Below, in pieces: positions 7,555-16,244 of a stretch of 38,032 nucleotides of DNA. The stretch lies in assembly GCA_017883165.1 (NCBI GenBank), contig JADGOC010000019.1, positions 1-38,032 on the forward strand, in the 5' to 3' direction. The notes under the pieces are model-generated. The model ran no database searches. It saw only the letters and a program-made list of their open reading frames with translations, and was not told the origin of the DNA. Origin of the DNA: Acidobacteriota bacterium (GTDB taxonomy: Bacteria > Acidobacteriota > Vicinamibacteria > Vicinamibacterales > CAVVIG01). Within the stretch, counting starts at the first letter, position 1; every line of letters begins with the position of its first letter. A program made the position numbers and the translations under genes.

Positions 7555-10500
7555 CTACGTGGCGAGCGGCTCGCGTGCGATGTAATGGCGCAGCGTGGCG
7601 ACGAGCTCGTCGGTTTCGGCGGTCAGTGTCTGCCACAGGCCTTCGTGCTCGGCAAATTCGTTCAGCCGTCCGACCTCTTCGAGCTGCCGCGCGGCGCGGA
7701 CGACGGCGGCCGCCTCGAAGTTGGCCGCGGCGCCTTTGTACGCGTGGGCCGCGCGGCGCAGCCCCTCCGCGTCGCGGGCGTCGAGTGCGGCGCGAATCTT
7801 CTCCAGGTGCCCGGGCACGTCGTCGATGAAGAGGCGGCTGATCTCGGCGAGCAGCTGCGCGTCGCCGCCGACGCGCGCCAGAATCGCCGCATGCAGATCC
7901 GATGACGCGTTGTCGGTGGCGGCGTGCGCCGGAGACGACGTCCCGCCGGTCACGAGGTTCTCGACGACCGCGCACAGCCGCTTGGGGTCGAGCGGCTTGG
8001 TGATGTATTCATCCATGCCGGCCGCGAGACAGCGTTCGCGATCGCCTTTCATGGCGTGCGCCGTCATCGCGATGATCGGCACGTGGACGCCGGTCCCCTG
8101 TTCGCGCGCCCGAACGCCCGCGGTCGCCTCGAAGCCGCTCATCTCCGGCATCTGCACGTCCATCAGCACCGCGTCGAAGGCTTCCCGGTCGATCGCGGCG
8201 AGCGCTTCCTTGCCGTTGTGCGCGATCGTGACGCGGTGGCCGCGCCGCTCGAGGAGGCTCGTGGCCAGGCGTTGGTTGACGACGTTGTCGTCGGCCAGCA
8301 GCACGTGCAGCCGCCGGGTGGGGAGATCGGCCGCCAGCATCGAGGCCGGGAGAGCGAGGCGCGGCAACTGTTCGCGTGCGAGCGCCCGGCCGATCGCGCT
8401 CAGCAGCTCGCGCTGATCGATCGGCTTGGTGAGGTGATCCGCAATCCCGAGTTCGCGGCAGCGCGCGAGTTCGTCGTACTGGCCCGAGGAGCTGAGCATC
8501 ATGATCGTCGCGCCCGCGAGCCGCGGGTTCGCGCGGATCCGTCGCACGACCCCGAAGCCGTCCATCTCTGGCATGTGCGCGTCGACCAGCACCAGCGAGA
8601 ACGGCCGTCCCTCGCTGCCGGCGCGTTCGATCGCCTCGAGCGCGGCGGCGCCGCTGTCGACGAGCGTCGGACGCATCTTCCAGCGCTCGAGCAGATCCTG
8701 AAGGATGCGCCGGTTCACGTGGTTGTCGTCGATGACGAGCACCGGCAGGTCGGTGACGTTCCACGTCGTCAGCTCCGGCCGGGCGTCCGACACGCCGAGC
8801 TGGGCCGTGAAGTGGAACGTGCTGCCTTCGTGCGGCGTGCTTTCGACCCAGATGCGTCCACCCATCAGCTCCACGAGCGTCGACGAGATCGCCAGGCCCA
8901 GCCCCGTTCCGCCGAACCGCCGCGTCGTCGATCCGTCGGCCTGCCGGAAGGGCTGGAAAATCTCCTGCTGCTTCTCCTTCGAGATCCCGATGCCGCTGTC
9001 GCTCACGAAATAGTGCAGCACGGCGGCGCCGGCGTCCTGCGACGCGACCTCGACCTGCACGAGGATCTGTCCGCGCTCGGTGAATTTGATCGCGTTGCCG
9101 ACCAGATTGACGATGACCTGGCGGAGGCGTCCCGGATCGCCCAGCGCCACGCTCGGGACATCCGGCAGGACGTGGCAAATCAGCTCGAGCCCTTTCTGCT
9201 CGGCCCGCAACGCGAGCGGCTTCACGAGATCGGCCAGATGATCGCGGACGGAAAACGGAATGACCTCGAGCTCGAGCTTGCGGAGCTCGATTTTCGAGAA
9301 ATCGAGGATGTCGTTGAGGATGCCGAGCAGACTATCCGCCGAGCTCTTGACCATCGAGAGGTATTCGCGCTGCTCGTCGGAAAGCGTCGTGTCGAGCGCG
9401 AGCTCGGTCATCCCGATGATCCCGTTCATCGGTGTACGGATCTCGTGGCTCATGTTCGCGAGGAACTCGCTCTTCGCCTGGTTCGCCTCTTCGGCGGTCC
9501 GCGTGGCGGCCACCAGTTCCGCCGTGCGCTCGCGGACTTTCCGATCGAGGTCGTCGGTCAGCACGCGGAGGTCGGTGTTCAGCAGTTCGCGCTGCGCGAG
9601 CGCCTGCTCGAGCTGCTGGTACGAATCGGCGAGCCGCGCCTGCATGCGGTTCACATCCTCGAGGAGCTCGGCGATCTCGGCCGGGGGATCGTCGGTCGTC
9701 ACCGCCGCCTGCGCCGGCGTCGCCTCGGCCGAGATGTTCCGGACGATGGCGACGAGCTCTTCCAGGGGGCGCGTCACGGCGCCGGCAAACGCGCGCGCGC
9801 CCAGCACCGCGCCGCCGAGCGCCATCACGATCAAGGTCAGCGTCAGCGCGTAGTAGCCGGTGCTCTGCAGGCGCATGTTGAGCAGGGGCTGTTCGACGAA
9901 GATCTTCCAGCCCGAGGGTTCGATGACCGCCTCGGCCACCAGCTGCTGCGCGCGCGCGCCGTCGGCTGAGCGCCGGTCGTAGCGGAACGCCCCGCCGGCG
10001 GCGGTCGCGCTCGCCCTGCTGGCCCTGATGATGTCGTCCTGCTCGAGACTCTGCTGGACGGCATAGCCCGAGCTCGCCGTGGCGTAGATGACGCGGTTCT
10101 GCTGATCGACGATGGTAATCATCGCGTCGTCCAGCGTGCGGTACTCTTCGACGAAGCGCTGGAATCTGGAGAGATCGAGCGAACCGCCGGCGACGCCCGT
10201 CAGACGGCCGGTCGGGGTGTACATCGGCACCGCAATCGTCACGATGGGCACGTGCGATCGGCGGCCCACGAAGATTTCCGAAATGGCCAGCCGCCTGGTG
10301 CGGACCGCGTCCGCGAAATACTGCCGGTCCGCCACGGTTTGCGGCAGCGGCTGCGGCGGTACGCTCTCCAGGAGATTGCCCGCTGAATCCGCCACGAGGA
10401 GCGTCATGAACCCCTCGTAGATGCCGTGGTACTGCTCGAGCAGCTGATGGCGCCGCGGCGGGTCGGCGCTGATCTCGCCGGCGGTGCCCGCCATCGCCTC

Positions 10501-11190
10501 GACGGCGCGCGTGTGCGTTGTCAGGTACTCGCCGATGTGCGTGCTCAGCGCCGTGACCGCGTCGTGCAGGCGCGCGGCGCCCTCGTTCTCCTGCTTGGTC
10601 GCGAACAACTGGCCGTTGACCGCGCTGAGGAGCAGCACGGGCAGCACAGCGACCAGCACGAAGGCGTGAAAGGCGTGGGCGCGCAGGCGGCGCCGCCTGG
10701 TCGATTCAGCGACGGCGATGACGCGGCCGGCCGACGCCGCCACCGCGACTAGCTCGGCGACGACCACCGCGACCATGCCGTTCAGCATCTGCTGCAGCGC
10801 CAGCGGCCACACGGCGTGGCGCAGATAGCCGAGGCCGAATTCGGCGGGGAAGAGCGCGAAGGTCAGGGCCGCGCCCACCCACAGCAGCGCGCCCGCCACG
10901 AGCGTCGGCTTGCCGCGACGGGCAAATGCGCCTACCATCAGGGCTTCAACCGCAAAGGCGATCGGCAGGATCGGCGTGACGCGCATTTGGGGCAGCGCGC
11001 CGATGAGCGCGGCCAGCAGCCCGTACCACGGACCGTAGAAGATCGCGACCGGCAGCGTGGCGATGCGGCCGGGCCAGAGCCGGGCGACCGCCGGCAGCGG
11101 CGCAAGATTCAAGGCGACGCCCGCGATTCCAGCGAGGACGGCGATGCCCACACGCCGCACATCGAGGCGCTTGAATTGAAGACGGGTCAC
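7555..11190 (-). CDS. Hybrid sensor histidine kinase (membrane-Cache-HAMP-HisKA-HATPase-REC-REC-HPt)
   Basis: A 1211-aa phosphorelay protein. A multi-helix N-terminal membrane region (residues ~1-160) is followed by a further TM helix and a periplasmic Cache-type sensor with the motif DRQYFADAV and two PAS-like strands sets. A second TM leads to a HAMP-like linker and a coiled coil. The kinase core has His582 in [11 protein letters not shown] and an HATPase with GTGLGLAIS. Two receiver domains follow, with phospho-acceptors Asp870 ([10 protein letters not shown]) and Asp1011 ([10 protein letters not shown]), and a C-terminal HPt domain with His1149 in [10 protein letters not shown]. The GTG start at 11190 is chosen because GGAGG lies 5 nt upstream; a further in-frame extension to 11319 is rich in Arg/Pro and unlikely. 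The gene is divergent from a response regulator. Confidence 0.93.
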   Translation of the reverse strand: MTRLQFKRLDVRRVGIAVLAGIAGVALNLAPLPAVARLWPGRIATLPVAIFYGPWYGLLAALIGALPQMRVTPILPIAFAVEALMVGAFARRGKPTLVAGALLWVGAALTFALFPAEFGLGYLRHAVWPLALQQMLNGMVAVVVAELVAVAASAGRVIAVAESTRRRRLRAHAFHAFVLVAVLPVLLLSAVNGQLFATKQENEGAARLHDAVTALSTHIGEYLTTHTRAVEAMAGTAGEISADPPRRHQLLEQYHGIYEGFMTLLVADSAGNLLESVPPQPLPQTVADRQYFADAVRTRRLAISEIFVGRRSHVPIVTIAVPMYTPTGRLTGVAGGSLDLSRFQRFVEEYRTLDDAMITIVDQQNRVIYATASSGYAVQQSLEQDDIIRASRASATAAGGAFRYDRRSADGARAQQLVAEAVIEPSGWKIFVEQPLLNMRLQSTGYYALTLTLIVMALGGAVLGARAFAGAVTRPLEELVAIVRNISAEATPAQAAVTTDDPPAEIAELLEDVNRMQARLADSYQQLEQALAQRELLNTDLRVLTDDLDRKVRERTAELVAATRTAEEANQAKSEFLANMSHEIRTPMNGIIGMTELALDTTLSDEQREYLSMVKSSADSLLGILNDILDFSKIELRKLELEVIPFSVRDHLADLVKPLALRAEQKGLELICHVLPDVPSVALGDPGRLRQVIVNLVGNAIKFTERGQILVQVEVASQDAGAAVLHYFVSDSGIGISKEKQQEIFQPFRQADGSTTRRFGGTGLGLAISSTLVELMGGRIWVESTPHEGSTFHFTAQLGVSDARPELTTWNVTDLPVLVIDDNHVNRRILQDLLERWKMRPTLVDSGAAALEAIERAGSEGRPFSLVLVDAHMPEMDGFGVVRRIRANPRLAGATIMMLSSSGQYDELARCRELGIADHLTKPIDQRELLSAIGRALAREQLPRLALPASMLAADLPTRRLHVLLADDNVVNQRLATSLLERRGHRVTIAHNGKEALAAIDREAFDAVLMDVQMPEMSGFEATAGVRAREQGTGVHVPIIAMTAHAMKGDRERCLAAGMDEYITKPLDPKRLCAVVENLVTGGTSSPAHAATDNASSDLHAAILARVGGDAQLLAEISRLFIDDVPGHLEKIRAALDARDAEGLRRAAHAYKGAAANFEAAAVVRAARQLEEVGRLNEFAEHEGLWQTLTAETDELVATLRHYIAREPLAT

Positions 11191-11408
11191 TGTGGCCTCC
11201 GCGCTGCAGCTTCCGTTCCATGGGAAGCGCGGCGCGCGCCGGGCGATTGGGCGCGATCGCCGATCCGGATCCGCCCAGCGGATCTCGAGAGTGTGTCGAG
11301 ATCGCACGGTCGCGCACACCGCCGCACACCTCGATCCGGCGTGCGGGCCCGCCCACGGCCGGCCGTGGCCGCCGCCGTCTGGCAGCGCCTTTGCGAGATG
11401 GAGGACTC
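11191..11408. promoter_or_regulatory. Divergent control region between kinase and response regulator
   Basis: This 218-bp non-coding gap separates the two divergent start codons and must carry both promoters. It contains a perfect 16-bp palindrome, CCACGGCCGGCCGTGG, at 11353-11368. In sequence this G+C-rich such a palindrome could be chance. I cannot identify convincing -10/-35 pairs for either gene. Confidence 0.3.
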
Positions 11409-12017
11409 GTGCATGCTCTGGTAGCCGACGACGACCGGGTGACGGCGGAAATCCTGTCGCGGACGCTCAAGCGTTGGGAGTTCGACGTGGCCGTCGTCTC
11501 GAACGGCGCCGAGGCGTGGGATCACCTGCGCGCGGCCACCGTCCCGACGCTCGCCATTCTCGATTGGATGATGCCGGAGATGGACGGCCCCGAGGTGTGC
11601 CGCCGCGTCCGCGCCGAGCTGCCGCTGGCCAACATGTACCTGATGCTGCTGACCGCGCGCGAGGCTCGCGGCGATCTGGTCACCGGCCTCAACGCCGGCG
11701 CCGACGACTACGTCACCAAGCCGTTCGATCCCGAGGAGCTGCGCGCGCGCGTCCAGGTCGGCGTCCGCATCCTCACGCTGCAGAAGAACCTCGCCGAGCG
11801 CGTCGAGGAGCTGCAGGCGGCTCTCTCCAACGTCAAGCAGCTGCGCGGCCTCCTCCCGATCTGTTCCTACTGCAAGCGCATTCGCGGCGACGATCAGTAC
11901 TGGCAGCAGTTGGAGGGGTATATCGCCGAGCACTCCGACGCGCAGTTCAGCCATGGCATTTGCCCGGCCTGTTACGCCGCCATCAGCGCGGAGCTGGACC
12001 GCGGAAGCGAGCCCTGA
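11409..12017 (+). CDS. Response regulator: REC domain plus C-terminal four-cysteine motif
   Basis: A 202-aa single-receiver response regulator. The receiver has the acidic pocket DDD near the N-terminus (LVADDDRVT), phospho-acceptor Asp52 in [10 protein letters not shown] and the conserved Lys in [10 protein letters not shown] coiled coil ([14 protein letters not shown]) leads to a C-terminal module with C152-x2-C155 (PICSYCKRI) and C185-x2-C188 (GICPACYA). This module is common at the ends of bacterial signalling proteins and probably binds metal. No DNA-binding domain is present, so output is by protein contact. The GTG at 11409 is preceded by GGAGGA; earlier in-frame codons encode unlikely Arg/Pro-rich sequence. 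The divergent hybrid kinase is the natural partner. Confidence 0.88.
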   Translation: MHALVADDDRVTAEILSRTLKRWEFDVAVVSNGAEAWDHLRAATVPTLAILDWMMPEMDGPEVCRRVRAELPLANMYLMLLTAREARGDLVTGLNAGADDYVTKPFDPEELRARVQVGVRILTLQKNLAERVEELQAALSNVKQLRGLLPICSYCKRIRGDDQYWQQLEGYIAEHSDAQFSHGICPACYAAISAELDRGSEP

Positions 12018-12045
12018 CACGTTGACACGCGCGCCCCGGGCGCCA

Positions 12046-12975
12046 TCACTTGATGCTCCGACCGTTCGGCGGCTCCGCCACATAGCCGTTCCTCGCCCGC
12101 ACCTTGTACCCCGACCCGCGGACTCTCACGCGGATGCTGTGATATTTCCCATCCGCGCCGCGCGGCGACGTGTAGCCGAGCACGTACTGGTGGTTGAGCT
12201 CGTCGGCGATGCGCGCGGTGGCCTCGACGAGCTCCGCCGCGTTGTGCACGACCTCGGTGCGTCCGCCGCTGTCATCGGTGATCTCGCGCAGCGTCGTCGC
12301 GTTCACCCGCGTGTTGATCGGCTGCGGCTCCGGGGAGTCGATGGCGATCGCGTAGACGAACGTGTCGCTTCGCATGAGCGCCGACCGGACCTCGCGCAGG
12401 GTCGCGTTGCTCGCCGTGTCGGCGCCGTCGGACACGAGCAGCAGCGCCGCGCGCTCGCGCGAGCGCCGCGCGATCGTCGGCAGCGCCGCCAGCACCGCGT
12501 CGTACTCCGCCGTTCCGCCAGACGGCCGCAGGCCGTCGAGCGCGCGGCGGACCTGATCCGGCGCGCTGGTCCAGCCCGTCAGGAGATGCGGCTGATGGTT
12601 GAAGGCCAGCACGAAGAACTCGTCGCCGGGATCGAGCAGCTCGAACAGGAAGCGGTCGATCGCCGCCCGGGCGTCCTGGATGCGCCTGCCGAACATGCTG
12701 TCGCTGATGTCGAGCAGGACGCCGAGCCCGATGGGCACGCGATCATGCGTGAACTGCGTGATCGTTTGCGGCTCGCCGTCCTCGAACACCTCGAACGCGT
12801 CGCGCTCCAGTCCTGTGACCAGCCGTCCGTCCGCGTCGCGCACGGTCGCGGTGATGCTCGTCAGCTCGATGCCGGATCGGAACGGACGCCGGTCCTGCGC
12901 TCCGCTGCCGTACGCGACCAGAATGATGCCGGCGGCCCAGGCCGCGACATGCCACCGACGCAGGGGGGCGCGCAC
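12046..12975 (-). CDS. Secreted VWA-domain protein, acidobacterial type
   Basis: A 309-aa exported protein of the VWFA-related acidobacterial family. A short cationic start and hydrophobic helix (AAWAAGIILVAYGSGA) form a signal peptide or anchor. A beta-sandwich-like lead-in (VRDADGRLVTGLERDAFEVFEDG) is typical of the family. The VWA fold has a complete MIDAS DxSxS at 89-93 (DISDS), and its metal site presumably mediates protein-protein adhesion; the ligand is unknown. The GTG start at 12975 lies 6 nt after a TAGTAT box (12982-12987) with no Shine-Dalgarno site, so the transcript may be leaderless. The gene is convergent with the response regulator. Confidence 0.9.
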   Translation of the reverse strand: MRAPLRRWHVAAWAAGIILVAYGSGAQDRRPFRSGIELTSITATVRDADGRLVTGLERDAFEVFEDGEPQTITQFTHDRVPIGLGVLLDISDSMFGRRIQDARAAIDRFLFELLDPGDEFFVLAFNHQPHLLTGWTSAPDQVRRALDGLRPSGGTAEYDAVLAALPTIARRSRERAALLLVSDGADTASNATLREVRSALMRSDTFVYAIAIDSPEPQPINTRVNATTLREITDDSGGRTEVVHNAAELVEATARIADELNHQYVLGYTSPRGADGKYHSIRVRVRGSGYKVRARNGYVAEPPNGRSIK

Positions 12976-13181
12976 GCGTCTATACTACCGGGCTTCCACC
13001 GGCACGGCGCCATAAGCGTTCTCCGCCGATCAATCTCGTCACCCGCCCGCACTTGCAGAATTCGGACAGCGGGCACGCTTCTGTAAGCCGTCGCTTTCAC
13101 CTTTCGTACGCCGGACGATTGGCGGATCGCACGAAGCCGCCGTTGTAGAGGCACTTGGAGGCGATCGAGCGACGGCGTCGC
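12976..13181. promoter_or_regulatory. Divergent intergenic region, VWA gene / PEGA gene
   Basis: About 206 bp between two divergent genes. On the minus strand the TAGTAT box at 12982-12987 is a good candidate -10 for the VWA gene. On the plus strand I see no confident promoter; TTGCAG at 13053 is the best -35-like word. TTG at 13155 with upstream AGAGGC could extend the PEGA gene into this region. Confidence 0.35.
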
Positions 13182-15311
13182 ATGCACCCGCCGACCGGCA
13201 CAGTTCGCGCAAGTGTCACGGGCATGGAACCCGCAGTCGCCGCCACCGCCGCCACCGCCGCCGCGTCCGACGGCATCACGTTTCAGGACGGTCTCGGCGA
13301 GCGGCGCCAGACCCTCGATCCCACCGGTACCGGCGCGATCGACGTGTTGTGCCTGCGCGGCGAGCTGACGGAGGTCCCCGCGTTCGAGTTCGCGCTGCGC
13401 GAACGCGTCGGCCGCCTCGCCGGCTTCCACCACGCGTATTTCGCGCGCGTCCGCAGCGTCGATCGGTTGAGCGATCAGACGGCGACGCTGGCGGTCATCT
13501 CTGACGTGACGCCCGGCGTCAGGCTCTCCGAGATCCTCGCGGTCGCCGAACAGCAGCGGCTGACGCTCGACATCAACGCCGCGCTGTGCCTCGTCCGGCA
13601 GCTCGTGCCGGCCGTTGCGCTGCTGCACGAGCACGCACCGGACGTCGCGCACGGCGCGATTGGCCCCGAGCGCATCGTGATTGCGCCGAACGGGCGGCTC
13701 GTCGTCGTCGAGCACGTGATGGGGGCGGCGCTCGAGCAGCTCCGGTTCTCGCACGAACGGTACTGGAAAGAGCTGCGCATCGCGCTGCCGCGGTCGGCCA
13801 GCCTGCCGCATTTCGATCATCGCGCCGATGTCATGCAAATGGGCGTCGTCGCGCTGTCGCTGATTCTGGGACGGCTGCTGCGCGAGGACGAGTACCCGGC
13901 GCGCATCAACGAGGCGGTCGCGTCGGCGTGGGCGATCTCCGCGCGCGGCGGGCTCGAGCCGCTGCCGGCGGGGCTGCGCGCGTGGCTGGCGCGGGCGCTG
14001 CAGCTCGATTTGCGCAGTTCCTTTACATCGGCGATCGAGGCGCGCGTCGAGCTCGACAGAGTGCTCGGCGACAGCGACTACATGGCCGCGCCGGCCGCCG
14101 TCGAGTCGTTTCTGGCGCAGTATCACGCCGCGGTCGATCCGCCGCCGCTGCCCGAGCCTGTCCAGCCGGTACGGAAAGCCCCCGAGGAACCCGTCGCGAC
14201 CGCGAGCAGGCCGGCGCTGATCGCGCCGGTCAAGAGCGGGCCGATCGAGCGGTTCGAGCGGTTCGAGCCTGGTGAGCCTGACGAGGGAATTGACCTCAAA
14301 CACGGCGTCGATGAGGACCACCCAATGGCACAGCACCGACGACCGGCGCATCGTTCGGGTTTGGCGGCCGCCGCCGCGATCGTGTTGATCGCGCTGGCAG
14401 GGGGCGGTGTCTTCGCGGCCCGCCGGTACGGCCTCGCGACGGCGTTTGCCGCGACCGCCGCGACAGGTACGTTGAGCGTCACGACGAATCCGCCCGGCGC
14501 GCAGGTCGTTGTGGACGGCGAAGCGCGAGGGACGACGCCGATCCTGCTGACGCTCAAGACGGGCGCGCACGTGCTGGATCTGCACGGCGCCGGCGAGCCG
14601 CGCACCATTCCGGTCACCATCACGGCGGGCGCGCAAGTCTCGCAATACATCGAGCTGCCGAAGACCGCGTCGGCCACCGGCCAGCTGCAGATTCGCACCG
14701 ACCCGGCCGGCGCCGTCGTCACAGTTGACGGCGTACCGCGCGGGCCGTCGCCGGCGATGGTCAGCGATCTGGCGCCGGGGACGCACACGGTGAGCGTCGA
14801 GAGCGCGCTCGGGTTGGTCAAACAGAGCGTCACGGTGGAAGCGGGCACGACCGCATCAGTCGTGGTGCCGCTGACGCCGCCGGAAAATGCGCCGGTGTCC
14901 GGCTGGATTTCCGTGTCGGCGCCGGTGGACGTGCAGTTGTACGAGAACAAGCGGCTGCTCGGCACGAGCCAGAGCGATCGCATCATGGTGTCGGCCGGCC
15001 ATCACGAGATCGAGATCGTCAACGAGCCGCTCGGCTATCGCATCACGCGCACCGTGCAGGTGCCCGCCGGCAAGGTGGCGCCGATCAAGATCGAGTTTCC
15101 GAAAGGCACGATCGCGCTGAACGCGATTCCGTGGGCGGAAGTGTGGATCGACGGCGAGAAGGTCGGCGAGACGCCGATCGGCAATCTCGCGGTGGCGATC
15201 GGCCCGCACGAAGTCGTGTTCCGCAATCCCGAGTTCGGTGAACAGCGAAGCGCGGTGACCGTCACGCTGACCGCTCCCGCGCGGCTCAGCGTGGACTTGA
15301 GGAAGAAATAA
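13182..15311 (+). CDS. Pseudokinase-like protein with membrane anchor and four PEGA repeats
   Basis: A protein of ~709 aa. Residues ~30-300 resemble a Ser/Thr kinase with a recognisable C-lobe: LLHEHAPDVAHGAIGPERIVI aligns with the catalytic-loop region, and DVMQMGVVALSLILGR with the helix-F region. The HRD catalytic Asp is replaced (HGA, 157-159), the DFG position reads VEH, and no glycine loop or VAIK lysine is evident, so it is probably catalytically dead. A single TM helix (about 394-416) leads to four tandem PEGA-type units starting near GTLSVTTNPPG, GQLQIRTDPAG, GWISVSAPVD and GTIALNAIPW, which should lie outside the membrane. The start is uncertain: ATG 13182 is used here, ATG 13224 or TTG 13155 are possible. 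A TonB-domain gene follows 3 bp downstream. Confidence 0.85.
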   Translation: MHPPTGTVRASVTGMEPAVAATAATAAASDGITFQDGLGERRQTLDPTGTGAIDVLCLRGELTEVPAFEFALRERVGRLAGFHHAYFARVRSVDRLSDQTATLAVISDVTPGVRLSEILAVAEQQRLTLDINAALCLVRQLVPAVALLHEHAPDVAHGAIGPERIVIAPNGRLVVVEHVMGAALEQLRFSHERYWKELRIALPRSASLPHFDHRADVMQMGVVALSLILGRLLREDEYPARINEAVASAWAISARGGLEPLPAGLRAWLARALQLDLRSSFTSAIEARVELDRVLGDSDYMAAPAAVESFLAQYHAAVDPPPLPEPVQPVRKAPEEPVATASRPALIAPVKSGPIERFERFEPGEPDEGIDLKHGVDEDHPMAQHRRPAHRSGLAAAAAIVLIALAGGGVFAARRYGLATAFAATAATGTLSVTTNPPGAQVVVDGEARGTTPILLTLKTGAHVLDLHGAGEPRTIPVTITAGAQVSQYIELPKTASATGQLQIRTDPAGAVVTVDGVPRGPSPAMVSDLAPGTHTVSVESALGLVKQSVTVEAGTTASVVVPLTPPENAPVSGWISVSAPVDVQLYENKRLLGTSQSDRIMVSAGHHEIEIVNEPLGYRITRTVQVPAGKVAPIKIEFPKGTIALNAIPWAEVWIDGEKVGETPIGNLAVAIGPHEVVFRNPEFGEQRSAVTVTLTAPARLSVDLRKK

Positions 15312-15314
15312 CAC

Positions 15315-16241
15315 ATGACTCCCTGGCGTGCCCACGTCCGCCACCTCGCCGCCGCCGCCGTCGTAGTCGTCCTGATGACGGCGGCGTCTGCGTCCGCGCA
15401 GGATTCCCTGGCCAGCGCGCGCGACCTCTACGCCTCGGCGGCGTACGAGGACGCGCTCGCGGTCCTGAACCGGCTGCACGCGACCGACCAGCGCGCCCTT
15501 GGCGCCACTGACGGCCGCGTCATCGAACAGTACCGCGCTTTCTGCCTCCTCGCGCTCGGCCGTTCGGCTGAAGCCGAGCACGCGATCGAAGCGGTCGTCG
15601 CCGCCGAGCCGACGTATCACCCGTCGAACACCGACGTGTCGCCGCGCGTGCGCTCGGCGTTCAGCGACGTGCGGCGGCGCATGTTGCCGGCCATCATTCA
15701 GCAGAACTACGCGGACGCGAAAGCGGCATTCGATCGACGGGAGTTTGCCGCCGCCGCCGACGGGTTCGCGAAGGTGCTCGACGCGCTGGCGGATCCGGAC
15801 GTCGGAGCGGCCGTTGCGCAGCCGCCGCTTTCCGACATCCACACGCTGGCCCTCGGCTTTCACGATCTGAGCGTCCGCGCCGCCGCGCCGCCTCCGGCGC
15901 CCACACCGGCACCGCCGCCGCCGCCGCCGTCAGCGCCGGTGCCCGTCGCGCCTCGCATTTATGGGATGGACGATCCGGACGTGCAGCCGCCGGTCATCGT
16001 CCATCAGACGCTGCCGCAATATCCGACGCGGCCCGTCCCGCGCGGCAAGGGCACGCTCGAATTGGTGATCAATGAGTCGGGCGCTGTGGAGTCCGCGTTG
16101 ATGCGAGGGTCGGTCAACTCGCTGTACGACACGATGGCGCTCTCGGCGACGCGCTTGTGGCGCTACAAGCCGGCGACGCTCAATGGCGTGCCGGTCAAGT
16201 TCCGCAAAGCCATCACCATCACGCTGAAGGCTGAGGAGTAG
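15315..16241 (+). CDS. Exported protein with TonB C-terminal domain
   Basis: A 308-aa protein. A classical signal peptide (hydrophobic run AAAAVVVVLMTAASASA, then AQD) leads to two helical, TPR-like segments that include SARDLYASAAYEDALAVLNR and AKAAFDRREFAAAADGF. A Pro-rich hinge (~196-215) follows, then a TonB C-terminal domain (PPVIVHQTLPQYPTRPVPRG onward, ending in KAITITLKAEE). Classical TonB has an uncleaved N-terminal TM helix; this one seems to have a cleavable signal and a periplasmic repeat region, so it may bridge proteins rather than transmit proton-motive force. It begins 3 bp after the PEGA gene stop and is almost certainly co-transcribed. Its end is 3 bp from the convergent PQQ dehydrogenase gene. 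Confidence 0.88.
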   Translation: MTPWRAHVRHLAAAAVVVVLMTAASASAQDSLASARDLYASAAYEDALAVLNRLHATDQRALGATDGRVIEQYRAFCLLALGRSAEAEHAIEAVVAAEPTYHPSNTDVSPRVRSAFSDVRRRMLPAIIQQNYADAKAAFDRREFAAAADGFAKVLDALADPDVGAAVAQPPLSDIHTLALGFHDLSVRAAAPPPAPTPAPPPPPPSAPVPVAPRIYGMDDPDVQPPVIVHQTLPQYPTRPVPRGKGTLELVINESGAVESALMRGSVNSLYDTMALSATRLWRYKPATLNGVPVKFRKAITITLKAEE

Positions 16242-16244
16242 TCG

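Noticed and set aside
11191-11319. Extended N-terminus of the hybrid kinase from 11319
   Set aside because: The 43 extra codons are Arg/Pro-rich with no homology-like features, and the GTG at 11190 has an ideal GGAGG.
11353-11368. Perfect 16-bp palindrome CCACGGCCGGCCGTGG as a response-regulator operator
   Set aside because: In G+C-rich DNA a few such palindromes are expected by chance in a window this size, and the response regulator has no DNA-binding domain.
12018-12045. Terminator hairpin in the convergent response regulator/VWA gap
   Set aside because: GCGCCCCGGGCGC has too small a loop and no T tract on either side.
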